From Cloacimonetes bacterium UBA6081 (GTDB lineage Bacteria > Cloacimonadota > Cloacimonadia > Cloacimonadales > Cloacimonadaceae), in the NCBI GenBank assembly GCA_002428685.1, contig DIXL01000012.1, positions 6,836 through 38,344 on the forward strand: a stretch of 31,509 nt of DNA. Reading direction: 5' to 3'. The notes beneath the pieces were generated by a model that did no database searches, had not been told where the DNA came from, and was given only the letters and a program-made list of their open reading frames with translations. The position numbers and the translations under genes were made by a program. This document shows, piece by piece, positions 8,177 through 15,449 of this stretch (position 1 is its first letter; every line of letters starts with the position of its first letter).

Positions 8177-8750
8177 GGAAAGGCCTGCCAGCCTGGAAGT
8201 AGAGGTAACCGGAATCCCCCAATGGAAGCAGGATGTATATAATCTGGTGGCGGAGCTAACCAAATACAGGCTTAGGAACAAAATCACCCAAAAAGAGCTG
8301 GCAGAAAGGCTGGGGGTAAGACAATCCGTAGTTGCCAGATTTGAAAAACTGGGCAGGTATCCCACTATTGAGTTTCTATATAAAGTTGCTTCAGGCTTAG
8401 GGATGCAGATAGAGATATCTACAAATGTGATTCCTCCAGTTCACGATGTAAAAGAGAATAATGTCAAATCCAGCATTAGTCCTAATATCAGAGAGTTTGT
8501 GTTTTGCAATGAAGGTTTTTTCAACACCATTGCACCTACGATTGAGAAGAAGGATGTGCAGGATTACTGGAATACTATCATAAATGGAGAAATCAGCATC
8601 GATAACCAAACCTATGAAGATAAAAAAATAGCTAATGAACACATGGTTTTGTTCAAATGTTCTGATTCTAAAGTCAAGATGATAGCTAAAAAGCAAACGG
8701 ATGTGCAAACAAACAACAGTCATAATGAAAGCCAATCTTTGGCAGCATAG
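8133..8750 (+). CDS. XRE-family antitoxin with long C-terminal extension (TAC antitoxin)
   Basis: The 205-residue protein has one helix-turn-helix of the XRE/HigA type at about 40-96 (ITQKELAERLGVRQSVVARFE), able to bind the palindrome in the operon promoter. Ordinary HigA antitoxins are about 100 residues; the extra 100 here (105-205) match the idea of a chaperone-addiction region, the segment that in TAC systems makes the antitoxin unstable unless a SecB-like chaperone binds it. The protein ends in SLAA, the same C-terminal LAA that ClpX reads in the SsrA tag. AAGGAG at 8122-8127 precedes ATG 8133 by 5 nt. It overlaps the toxin by 44 nt and is followed 14 nt later by the SecB-like gene. Role and partner are inferred from operon order. 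Confidence 0.8.
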   Translation: MEKIKNPGIVTVPHKERPASLEVEVTGIPQWKQDVYNLVAELTKYRLRNKITQKELAERLGVRQSVVARFEKLGRYPTIEFLYKVASGLGMQIEISTNVIPPVHDVKENNVKSSISPNIREFVFCNEGFFNTIAPTIEKKDVQDYWNTIINGEISIDNQTYEDKKIANEHMVLFKCSDSKVKMIAKKQTDVQTNNSHNESQSLAA

Positions 8751-8764
8751 ACAAGGTGGAGCCC

Positions 8765-9208
8765 ATGGATAAAGAAAGACAACCTGGAATTAGGACAATT
8801 GCGATAATGCTTGTTGATAATAAATTCACGAGATATCCGGAAGTGAGTCAATCGGTTCAAACAGATCTGAGATTTGAGTATACATATTCTTGTTTTGATG
8901 ATGGAAAGGGGCAGGGGGAACTTTCGTTGAAAACGACAGGTAAAAACAGCGAAAATAATACTATTGCCTACGAAGCAGAAATAAGATATGTTGGCATCTT
9001 TCAAGTGGATCAAAATGCTGAAAATATGATGATTGATGAGTTTATGAAGTCATTTGCCCCGGCACATATTTTTCCCTATTTGCGAGAGTTTCTTAGTTCA
9101 TTGAGTAATCGAGCAGGATTACCAACAATTCTGCTTCCCCCGATGAATATTCTGGCGCTTACTAAAAGTGCCGATTTGAGAATGGCTGACTCAAAAAATA
9201 ATGTATGA
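8765..9208 (+). CDS. SecB-like chaperone of the TAC operon
   Basis: The 147-residue protein shows the SecB signature in its last third: FPYLREFLSSLSNRAGLP followed by TILLPPMNILAL, equivalent to the FPYARE, GFPPL and L-PVNF blocks of SecB. SecB is a tetrameric chaperone that holds unfolded exported proteins; solitary SecB-like proteins in toxin-antitoxin operons instead protect the antitoxin. AAGGTGG (8753-8759) lies 5 nt before ATG 8765, so I prefer this to GTG 8756. The stop overlaps the next start as ATGA (9205-9208), giving a tight four-gene unit. A decayed paralogue lies at 10476-10933. As no general secretion gene is nearby, a dedicated antitoxin chaperone is more likely than housekeeping SecB. 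Confidence 0.78.
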   Translation: MDKERQPGIRTIAIMLVDNKFTRYPEVSQSVQTDLRFEYTYSCFDDGKGQGELSLKTTGKNSENNTIAYEAEIRYVGIFQVDQNAENMMIDEFMKSFAPAHIFPYLREFLSSLSNRAGLPTILLPPMNILALTKSADLRMADSKNNV

Positions 9209-9399
9209 ATTGGGATGTGAAGAAAGGTGGTTCGGATGAAGCCACAAAGCACTTTGACACCAAAAAACCGGCGGTGGATTTTGCCAGAGACCATGCAAAA
9301 AAGCAAGAAGCAGAGCTGGTAGTGCATAATAAGGATGGCAGGATCAGCGGAAGGGATTCTTATGGGAATGATCCATGCCCTCCCAAAGATAAGAAATAA
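9205..9399 (+). CDS. DUF2188 family small protein
   Basis: The 64-residue protein matches DUF2188: a W near the N terminus (NWDVKKGGS), a central DTKKPAVDFARDHAKKQEAE helix-like segment, the LVVHNKDGRI strand and a terminal DSYGNDPCPPKDK. The biochemical role is unknown. It is translationally coupled to the SecB-like gene by an ATGA overlap, so it is the fourth gene of the TAC operon. Two further DUF2188 copies in this window (7528-7680 and about 11053-11188) are remnants; the latter also sits just after a SecB-like gene. That repeated association suggests DUF2188 belongs to the module and is not a chance neighbour. Confidence 0.8.
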   Translation: MNWDVKKGGSDEATKHFDTKKPAVDFARDHAKKQEAELVVHNKDGRISGRDSYGNDPCPPKDKK

Positions 9400-9612
9400 G
9401 TAGTCTTTCTAAGCATGTTCTGTGTTTATTCACTACCAGTTGCAGAGGAATGCATCGTAGCGCAGTTTGCTCAAGTGCTCATATACTTTAAGAATTATTA
9501 ATTTGACAGAAATCCATATCATGATTCCATGGCATACGTCAGTATATTATTGTTTATGGATATGTAACAGATTACTATCAAACGAGGTTATAAGGGAACA
9601 CAAGGTTGTAAT

Positions 9613-10041
9613 ATGGCTCTATCTGTACTAGAAAGTAAAGCTAAAGAGAATTTTGATGTTGCAGAATCAATCAAGGATTCAAAGAAAAATGCTGCAGTAA
9701 GCAGGTATTATTATGCTTGTTTATTAGCGGTTAAGAGTTATCCTATAAACGATGGATTCATCACTGAGAATGACATTAGAACAGCTAATTATAATGGCAC
9801 CGGTACTCATAAGTACCTTATTAAAAAGTTTAAAAACCGCTTTGAAAAGCATCCTGATTACAGAATCTATAACAATCGTTTTCGTAAGATTGAGAGCATA
9901 AGAGAGGCTCGTAATAGAGCCGATTATGATGATGATATTAATTATAACTCACCAAGATATTCGGTGGAGTTTGCACAAGTGATTAGCGATGTTCGACAAT
10001 TCACCAATATTTTAAAGAACTATTGTTCATCACCATTTTAA
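9613..10041 (+). CDS. HEPN-domain protein, candidate toxin
   Basis: The 142-residue, mostly helical protein resembles the UPF0332-type HEPN family: AAVSRYYYACLLAVKSYP at 27-44, GTHKYLIKKF at about 64-73 and IREARNRADYDDD at 96-108. HEPN proteins are often RNases and serve as toxins. Here the usual Rx4-6H catalytic motif is replaced by an R-rich stretch ending RADY, so RNase activity is uncertain. It is followed 10 nt later by an unrecognised gene and then by a broken SecB-like gene, an arrangement parallel to the upstream TAC operon. AAGG at 9602-9605 is a modest ribosome binding site. A TTGACA at 9503-9508 lies upstream, but I found no matching -10. Confidence 0.7.
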   Translation: MALSVLESKAKENFDVAESIKDSKKNAAVSRYYYACLLAVKSYPINDGFITENDIRTANYNGTGTHKYLIKKFKNRFEKHPDYRIYNNRFRKIESIREARNRADYDDDINYNSPRYSVEFAQVISDVRQFTNILKNYCSSPF

Positions 10042-10051
10042 GGAGTTAAAG

Positions 10052-10474
10052 ATGTGCCAACAGAGTGAGCTGATAAGAAGCTTTATAAGTAAAGCAAAAG
10101 AAAGATATCCTGCATATTCGTATGGATATGAGATCAATAGAGAAGGGACATATAGAATCTGGCACACAAATCCGGACGAAAGCTCGGACGAGAGATTTCA
10201 AATGACTGTAAGTGAATTAATGTATGATTTACTTACTTTAAATGGATTTGATGATTACTACTTGAATTTTAATCCAGATGCTTATAATTCTCATTGTTTA
10301 GTGGAAACAATCAAAAACCTACACCTGACATCATCAGAATTTGACAGACCAACCTTCAGTCCCATTAGTCATGTAAAAACATCTTGTGATAATGAGTTGG
10401 TTAGTGACCGTAATTATTGGATTGCGAAATCAGAAAGACCAAAAGAAACTGAACCCTTTATGCTGGCGGCTTGA
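10052..10474 (+). CDS. Unrecognised protein, candidate antitoxin partner of the HEPN protein
   Basis: I do not recognise this 140-residue protein. The first 80 residues look folded, with aromatic-rich strands (YSYGYEINREGTYRIWHTNP) followed by a helix (MTVSELMYDLLTLNGFDDYY). The last 40 residues are polar and probably flexible and end in PFMLAA. The terminal LAA is shared with the XRE antitoxin of the preceding operon. AAGGAG at 10040-10045 precedes the ATG by 6 nt, and a SecB-like reading frame starts 1 nt after its stop. By position it occupies the antitoxin slot between a HEPN candidate toxin and a chaperone gene. It has no DNA-binding motif that I can see, so it would not obviously autoregulate. 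Confidence 0.6.
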   Translation: MCQQSELIRSFISKAKERYPAYSYGYEINREGTYRIWHTNPDESSDERFQMTVSELMYDLLTLNGFDDYYLNFNPDAYNSHCLVETIKNLHLTSSEFDRPTFSPISHVKTSCDNELVSDRNYWIAKSERPKETEPFMLAA

Positions 10475-10475
10475 A

Positions 10476-10933
10476 ATGAATGCAAGTAAACAACCCGGAA
10501 TAAAGCCAGTAGCTATACTCTTGCAAGAATGCTCTTTCCACAGATATCCTGTAAAGATAGAAAACTCCACACTAAGTGCAATATCTCCTACCAGAACAGC
10601 TTTATAGGTGATAGCCAAGCTCAAGGAATATTGTCTGTAGTAGTAACTGGCATATGCGAGGAAAGTCAACAGGTAGTATATGATGCGACAATAAAATACC
10701 TCGGCATATTCCAAGAAGACGGGGAGACAAACCTCCCCCTGAATGATTTCATGGCTGTACATGCTCCAGCGCACATATATCCCTATGTGAGGGAATATCT
10801 GAGTTCCTTAAGCATGAGGTAGGGCATGCCTATGATTGTGCTTCCTCCATTGAATATCGCTGCGTTACTGCATATGGACATTGAGGGAACTGTGCGGGAT
10901 GAAAAAAATACATCTGAGGACGTTCATATATAA
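10476..10933 (+). pseudogene. Decayed SecB-like chaperone gene
   Basis: The first frame from ATG 10476 gives KQPGIKPVAILL and HRYPVKIEN, matching KERQPGIRTIAIML and TRYPEV of the intact chaperone at 8765. The similarity then jumps by one frame near 10558-10575 and continues as ISYQNSFIGDSQAQGILSV, YDATIKYLGIFQED and APAHIYPYVREYLSSLSMR. An in-frame TAG (10820-10822) interrupts where the intact copy has alanine, after which GMPMIVLPPLNIAALLHM completes the SecB C-terminal block, ending at TAA 10931-10933. A frameshift and a stop codon mean no full chaperone is made. It lies 1 nt after the candidate antitoxin gene, showing that this unit once had the complete TAC layout. Confidence 0.82.
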
Positions 10934-11052
10934 CTTAATGCTAGTTACATTTTTACGGCAAGCTTAGATTTCTTTAAGTGGTATGTTCATTGTAATTATG
11001 CTCATCGCTTTGATGATGCACTAGAATCAAGTAGTTGCACAACTTTGTTTCC
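10934..11052. other. Non-coding decayed stretch
   Basis: No credible gene or RNA is visible between the broken chaperone gene and the next DUF2188 remnant. It probably holds the eroded 5' part of that remnant, but no alignment convincing by eye was found. Confidence 0.4.
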
Positions 11053-11188
11053 TTTGATACAAAAGCACTACGGGATAAGGCCAAGAGACAAAACAAAAAG
11101 TCGTGCTTGCGATACATAAACGGATGGAACAATTGGCGAAAAGGATTCTTATGGGAATGACCCATGTCCTCCCAAAGATAAGTAGTAG
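11053..11188 (+). pseudogene. Decayed DUF2188 gene, copy 3
   Basis: From about 11053 the bases track the intact DUF2188 gene with small gaps (TTTGATACAAAA against TTTGACACCAAAA; then AAGAGAC and AAAAAG). The final 21 codons read cleanly as DGTIGEKDSYGNDPCPPKDK and a TAG. The front part is frameshifted, so this is a remnant. It follows the broken SecB-like gene just as the intact DUF2188 follows the intact SecB-like gene. Confidence 0.7.
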
Positions 11189-11243
11189 TATCTGGAATTG
11201 AACATGTATATTACGAGACTGGGTACCGCAGCAAATGATAATC

Positions 11244-11271
11244 TTGACAAAAAAATGAGTAGATTTAATTA
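11244..11271 (+). promoter_or_regulatory. Probable promoter of the type II restriction pair
   Basis: TTGACA (11244-11249) and TAATTA (11266-11271) are 16 bp apart. GAGGAG at 11286-11291 is the ribosome binding site for the endonuclease gene at 11297. Confidence 0.5.
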
Positions 11272-11296
11272 AGACACAGGAAGATGAGGAGTAAAC

Positions 11297-11938
11297 ATGA
11301 ATAATAGCTTGGCAAGTCTTTTCCAAGACCCGCTAATCGCAAGAAGAATTCAGCAGAAATTCCCATTATTGTTTCATATAGCCGAAGAAGAATCACGCAG
11401 AGACGGGAAAATTGGAATGGAAGTAGGAACGCTTAGAGAAAGAATCGTAGTTTCCCTGCTAACCTATTATTTTGGGGAAGAGCGAGTAAATACGCAGGTT
11501 CCCACAACAGAATCAGAGAAAGACGTTGTCCTGGATGACAGCCCAATATCAATAAAAACCATCACTTCCTCGAGTAGTGATAGTTTTCGAGGAGTAAAGG
11601 TCTCCTGGACAGTAGATACAGCAAAGGCTAAAGAATTTTCCGAGAGCTATAATCCTACCTGTGATATACTCTTTGTGCATATATGCTGGGGACACTTAGG
11701 TGCTTTCTATTACATACCTAAGAAGGTTCAACAGGACACTTTGGCCTCAATAGGCAGGGAATGTTATATCAAGCTACCAAAAGTAGGAACAAACCCGCGG
11801 GGCATAGAATTTAGCAATCAGGCACTGAAAGCACTTTGTGAACATCCCGAAACGCATAAGCTGGCAATAGATTGGATAAAGCCAGATATGAAGGTGAATA
11901 TATATAAAAGGTGGATAGAATTATGGGAACAAGATTAG
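11297..11938 (+). CDS. Type II restriction endonuclease, ThaI-like
   Basis: The 213-residue protein resembles the small ThaI family of type II endonucleases; ThaI itself cuts CGCG. Supporting blocks are MEVGTLRERIVVSLLTYYFG, EKDVVLDDSPISIKT, KVSWTVD and the run YIKLPKVGTNPRGIEFS. The E-x-D-V...S-I-K arrangement near residues 74-90 looks like a PD-(D/E)xK active site (acidic pair, then K in a beta strand). The downstream DNA methyltransferase overlaps it by a few codons, giving a standard R-M pair with the nuclease first. The family call is from memory of the pattern, so the recognition sequence should not be assumed. GAGGAG 5 nt before the ATG supports this start. Confidence 0.65.
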   Translation: MNNSLASLFQDPLIARRIQQKFPLLFHIAEEESRRDGKIGMEVGTLRERIVVSLLTYYFGEERVNTQVPTTESEKDVVLDDSPISIKTITSSSSDSFRGVKVSWTVDTAKAKEFSESYNPTCDILFVHICWGHLGAFYYIPKKVQQDTLASIGRECYIKLPKVGTNPRGIEFSNQALKALCEHPETHKLAIDWIKPDMKVNIYKRWIELWEQD

Positions 11939-12831
11939 ATAAAAAGCAAGGAACCGTTACCAGTTCATTTGGAAGTCCAGGCAGAATAAACCACGATTCA
12001 TCCGCATTCTACAATTCCCGTTTATATGAAGGATTACTTTCTGAGGCAACTGATATCAGAGCAGAAAATGCCATTCCAGAGTGTTTTTTGAACAAGCATT
12101 TTTGCCAATCCAGCGAGAATATGAATCAATTGCCGGATAGGTCTGTGCATTTGATGATTACCTCACCGCCTTACAACGTTACCAAAGCCTATGATGATAA
12201 TCTCAATCTGGATGAATACAGAAGCCTGTTAAAGCGCATCTGGAAAGAAACTTTCCGGGTTTTGGTGGATGGAGGCCGGGTTTGCATTAATGTGGCAAAT
12301 TTGGGGAGAAAGCCTTATATCCCTTTGCATAGTTATGTTATAGAGGACATGCAGGATTTGGGATTCTTGATGCGGGGAGAGATAATATGGGACAAAGGAA
12401 CCAGTGCAAGCCCTTCTACCGCGTGGGGTTCTTGGCTTTCTGCCAAAAACCCTGTCCTGAGGGATGTTCATGAATACATCTTGGTTTTTTGTAAAGGAAG
12501 TTATACAAGAGAGAAAAAAGACAAAGTTTCTGATATCACCAGAGACGAATTTTTGGAATACACAAAGAGTGTGTGGGATTTTTCGGCAGTTTCGGCTAAG
12601 AAGATTGGACACCCAGCACCTTTTCCGGAAGATTTGCCCAAAAGGCTTATCAAGCTGTATTCTTTCGTGGGGGATGTAGTGTTAGACCCCTTCCTTGGCA
12701 GTGGCACAACCAGCTTGGCAGCAGTAAAAACAAATAGAAATTACGTGGGTTACGACTTGAATCAGGCTTACATAGATTTAGCCAATAGAAGGATTAGCAC
12801 CTATGCTGATGTGTGCGAGATAGATATGTAA
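11923..12831 (+). CDS. Type II DNA methyltransferase, beta class (probably N4-cytosine)
   Basis: From ATG 11923 (AAAGGTGG 8 nt upstream) the protein has 302 residues. The catalytic motif TSPPYN lies at 80-85 and the SAM-binding DPFLGSGTT at 255-263, followed by NYVGYDLN. Catalytic motif before SAM motif defines the beta class. The TSPPY form is typical of N4-methylcytosine enzymes, whereas N6-adenine enzymes usually have DPPY, so cytosine N4 is the better guess. The region between (about 130-230, including GTSASPSTAWGSW) would choose the target. It overlaps the ThaI-like gene by 16 nt and would protect the host from that nuclease. An in-frame GTG at 11911 is less likely because it falls inside the ribosome binding site. 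Confidence 0.85.
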   Translation: MGTRLDKKQGTVTSSFGSPGRINHDSSAFYNSRLYEGLLSEATDIRAENAIPECFLNKHFCQSSENMNQLPDRSVHLMITSPPYNVTKAYDDNLNLDEYRSLLKRIWKETFRVLVDGGRVCINVANLGRKPYIPLHSYVIEDMQDLGFLMRGEIIWDKGTSASPSTAWGSWLSAKNPVLRDVHEYILVFCKGSYTREKKDKVSDITRDEFLEYTKSVWDFSAVSAKKIGHPAPFPEDLPKRLIKLYSFVGDVVLDPFLGSGTTSLAAVKTNRNYVGYDLNQAYIDLANRRISTYADVCEIDM

Positions 12832-13046
12832 TTGCCGAACATGTAATTCGCTACATTGCGGCCGTTAAGTCCAGGGATAGTCTTTGCGGGGTTTTGCTTA
12901 ATGCTGCCCTTTCTGCCATCGGATAGTTTGGTGTTTTACGTTTCACTGCAACTGCATCACTACAAAAAAAGTCTTGACGAAAACGGCGGGCAATAAAACC
13001 ATGCTAAAGAATAGAGAAATATTATTTATAAAGACAAGGAGAATTA

Positions 13047-13349
13047 ATGGTCAAGCTGAGACTGAGAAGGATGGGAGCCAACGACCAACCCTTCTACCGG
13101 ATAGTGGCAGTGGATTCACGCGTGAAACGTGATGGTAAATATATCGAATGTGTGGGTTGGTACGATCCCAAGCCCAATCCTACCAAAATTAACATTGAAA
13201 CAGACCGCGCCATATACTGGCTTGGGGTAGGAGCTCAACCCTCTGATACCGTGCGTTCGCTTTTGCGTAAAGCAGGCATTCTGCAAATTTGGCACGAAAG
13301 TAAACTGAAAAAACAAGCTTTAACAACGGAAGAAGAATCACAAATCTAA
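13047..13349 (+). CDS. rpsP: 30S ribosomal protein S16
   Basis: The 100-residue protein is a complete bS16: VKLRLRRMGANDQPFYRIVAVDSR at the N terminus, the VGWYDP turn, then DRAIYWLGVGAQPSDTVRSLL. bS16 binds 16S rRNA early in 30S assembly. AAGGAGAATTA precedes the ATG. It heads the conserved cluster rpsP-khpA-rimM-trmD-rplS. The 215-bp gap upstream holds a TTGACG (12974-12979) that may be a -35 box, but no convincing -10 at normal spacing. This gene marks the return to core sequence after the defence island. Confidence 0.97.
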   Translation: MVKLRLRRMGANDQPFYRIVAVDSRVKRDGKYIECVGWYDPKPNPTKINIETDRAIYWLGVGAQPSDTVRSLLRKAGILQIWHESKLKKQALTTEEESQI

Positions 13350-13363
13350 ATCTGAGGTGATAC

Positions 13364-13594
13364 ATGAAAGATCTAATTGAATTCATGGTAAAAGCTCTGG
13401 TGGACGATCCCGGTGAAGTGAATATCACCGAGATTAATGGCGACAAGATCACCCTCTACGAGCTGCGCGTAGCAAAAACTGACATTGGCAAAGTGATTGG
13501 TAAACGCGGGAGAACCGCCGGCGCAATCCGGACTATTATTAATGCTGTTAGCACCAAACAAGGAAAGCGTGCAGAACTCGAAATAATCGAGTAA
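13364..13594 (+). CDS. khpA: KH-domain RNA-binding protein KhpA
   Basis: The 76-residue protein is a single KH domain with the GKVIGKRGR signature at 42-50, including the GxxG loop (GKRG, 46-49) that holds single-stranded RNA. KhpA usually lies between rpsP and rimM, as here, and partners with KhpB as a global RNA binder linked to cell-wall growth and small-RNA function. A GAGGTGA ribosome binding site lies upstream. The stop is followed directly by the rimM start with no gap. Confidence 0.92.
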   Translation: MKDLIEFMVKALVDDPGEVNITEINGDKITLYELRVAKTDIGKVIGKRGRTAGAIRTIINAVSTKQGKRAELEIIE

Positions 13595-14122
13595 ATGAAC
13601 TATCCCGGACTAATTGGAATCGGCAGGCTTGGGGGTCGGGATGCTGAAGGCTTTCATCATGTGATGATTAAGCCTGATTATAGAAGTGTGTTTAGTGGAC
13701 TTGGAGAAGTCTATTTGATCTTTAGCAGCGATAGAGTGTTTTACGTTACAATAAGTGAAAGAAAACAGTCAGAGAAGAAAATCTGGGTGAAATTTGCCGA
13801 AGATGGCATTGCTGAAGAGCAAAAGCTGCATCGGGAAGTTATCATAGCCATTGCAGACGATGCTGTAGAGGCTGATGAGGACGAACTGGATGACTTGCTT
13901 GGCTTTGCAGCAGTTCATAATGGTCAACTGTTGGGAACTGTGGAAGATTATTTCTTCAACGGTGCGCAACAGGTGCTACAAATTGTGGACAGCAATGGAA
14001 TCGAATATTTAATCCCCTACGTGGATCATTATGTATGCGAGGTTTTGCACAGCACCAGAAGCCTGATTTTACAAAATGCAGAAGAACTGATTGCCTTGTA
14101 TAAGGCTGAAACGGGCAAATAG
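13595..14122 (+). CDS. rimM: Ribosome maturation factor RimM
   Basis: The 175-residue protein has the two-domain layout of RimM. The N-terminal beta barrel opens with LIGIGRLGGRDAEGFHHVMI, a divergent form of the G-x-GxxxG-x-GEV opening. The PRC-barrel C-terminal domain has LLGFAAVHNGQLLGTVEDYF and YLIPYVDHYV. RimM binds bS19 and helps mature the 30S head. The ATG begins at the base after the khpA stop, so it is translationally coupled. The sequence diverges from textbook RimM, but its place between khpA and trmD makes the call safe. Confidence 0.9.
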   Translation: MNYPGLIGIGRLGGRDAEGFHHVMIKPDYRSVFSGLGEVYLIFSSDRVFYVTISERKQSEKKIWVKFAEDGIAEEQKLHREVIIAIADDAVEADEDELDDLLGFAAVHNGQLLGTVEDYFFNGAQQVLQIVDSNGIEYLIPYVDHYVCEVLHSTRSLILQNAEELIALYKAETGK

Positions 14123-14134
14123 GACAGTCCGATC

Positions 14135-14812
14135 ATGACCTTTGAAGTGCTTAGCCTATTTCCGGAAGCATTTTCCGGTTTTATTGGCAGCAGCATTGTA
14201 GCTCGGGCTACGGCCTGTGAAGCTGTTGAAATCAGGTTTACCGATTTCCGCAATTTTACCGAAAATAAGCACCATAATGTGGATGATTATCCCTATGGTG
14301 GCTTCGCTGGGATGGTAATTCAAGCACAACCTGTTTATACAGCTATTCAGTCATTGGTTTGTGTCAACCCTGCTCCGGTGATCTATTTCACTCCTCAGGG
14401 TAGGCCGCTAACGCAAAAGATTTTGGCCGATTATGCCAAATATCAAAGAGTAATTCTGCTTTGCGGGCATTATAAAGAGCTGGATCAACGTGGGCGCGAT
14501 TTATGCGTTTCGGACGAAATTTCTCTAGGCGATTATGTGTTAAGCGGTGGCGAACTTGCTGCCATGGTCTTTATTGATGGAGTTAGTAGATTACTGCCCA
14601 ATGTTTTGGGTGATATCGAAAGTGCCAATAGCGATTCATTTAGCCTTTCGGGGCTTGGATTTCCATGTTGGACGAGGCCGGAAAGTTTTATGGGAATTGA
14701 TGTTCCCGCAGTTCTAAAAAGCGGAAACCATCAAAAGATAAACTCCTGGGCACAGGAACAGGCCAATAGAATAACCGCAACCCGCAGACCAGATCTATCT
14801 GACAAAAAATAA
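14135..14812 (+). CDS. trmD: tRNA (guanine-37-N1)-methyltransferase TrmD
   Basis: The 225-residue SPOUT methyltransferase makes m1G37 in tRNAs, preventing +1 frameshifting. The knot motifs are present: PYGGFAGMVIQAQPV, PVIYFTPQGRPLTQK, LLCGHYKELDQR and the signature EISLGDYVLSGGELAAM. The C-terminal tRNA-binding part is ESANSDSFS, CWTRPESFMGIDVPAVLKSGNH and a final RR. The usual GRYEGVDER loop is GHYKELDQR here, an uncommon variant at a G37-contact region, but the fold elements are otherwise standard. It follows rimM by 12 nt. Confidence 0.95.
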   Translation: MTFEVLSLFPEAFSGFIGSSIVARATACEAVEIRFTDFRNFTENKHHNVDDYPYGGFAGMVIQAQPVYTAIQSLVCVNPAPVIYFTPQGRPLTQKILADYAKYQRVILLCGHYKELDQRGRDLCVSDEISLGDYVLSGGELAAMVFIDGVSRLLPNVLGDIESANSDSFSLSGLGFPCWTRPESFMGIDVPAVLKSGNHQKINSWAQEQANRITATRRPDLSDKK

Positions 14813-15038
14813 CATTATTTACAACGCAGGAAGCAATAAACCCAATTTTGAACTAATGGATGCAAGGACTCTGCCTGTGATGGGGATTACCTCATCAGGC
14901 TTTATTGAACAAGGCTTTTGCCTTTAAATGAAGTTCCAGCTTTAGAACGGTTTTTTACCATACCATTTTCACCGTTCACTCCCTTGCCACCATTGTCGGA
15001 TTTTTTGCTTCCGAGTATATACATGGGAGGAAACCCAA

Positions 15039-15392
15039 ATGGATATTCTGCAACAAGTTGGCAGAGACCAAATCAGAACCGACTTTCCGGATTATCGCGT
15101 TGGCGATACCGTAAAAGTCCATTATAAAATTAAAGAAGGCGCAAAGGAACGCATCCAGGTGTTTCAGGGTATCGTGATGCAAAAGCGCGGTGCCGGTGTT
15201 TCCAAGTCCTTCACAGTGCGCAAGGTTTCAAGCGGTATCGGAGTAGAGAGGATTTTTCCTCAAAACTCTCCAAATATCGATAAGCTTGAAATCGTTAGGC
15301 ATGGCCAGGTTCGCAGAGCAAAACTCTTTTATCTGCGCAGTGCCCAGGGTAAAGCTGGTAGAATCAAAGAACGCAGAAGATTCACTGCCTAA
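15039..15392 (+). CDS. rplS: 50S ribosomal protein L19
   Basis: The 117-residue protein is complete bL19: FRVGD-type strand (YRVGDTVKVHYKIKEG), RIQVFQGIVMQKRG, FTVRKVSSGIGVERIFPQNSPNI and the end KLFYLR with GKAGRIKERR. It sits at the 30S-50S interface. GGGAGGAAA at 15026-15034 is a strong ribosome binding site. The 226 bp between trmD and rplS contain a short frame (14857 onward) and a small 5-bp hairpin but no clear gene; an L19 leader is possible. A terminator follows the gene. Confidence 0.97.
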   Translation: MDILQQVGRDQIRTDFPDYRVGDTVKVHYKIKEGAKERIQVFQGIVMQKRGAGVSKSFTVRKVSSGIGVERIFPQNSPNIDKLEIVRHGQVRRAKLFYLRSAQGKAGRIKERRRFTA

Positions 15393-15414
15393 AGACCTTA
15401 CACATTCCATTTAC

Positions 15415-15445
15415 AAAGCCCCTGCCAGTTTGGTGGGGGCTTTTT
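15415..15445 (+). terminator. Rho-independent terminator of the rpsP-rplS operon
   Basis: AAAGCCCC pairs with GGGGCTTT around a short imperfect stem extension and ends in a run of five T. It starts 22 nt after the rplS stop, the expected place for the end of the ribosomal operon. Confidence 0.85.
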
Positions 15446-15449
15446 GCTT

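Noticed and set aside
9503..9548. Promoter for the HEPN gene from TTGACA 9503 and TATATT 9543
   Set aside because: The hexamers are 34 bp apart, and no acceptable -10 lies at 16-18 bp from the TTGACA.
14857..14930. Short gene between trmD and rplS
   Set aside because: It has about 23 codons, no clear ribosome binding site and no recognisable motif; more likely leader sequence.
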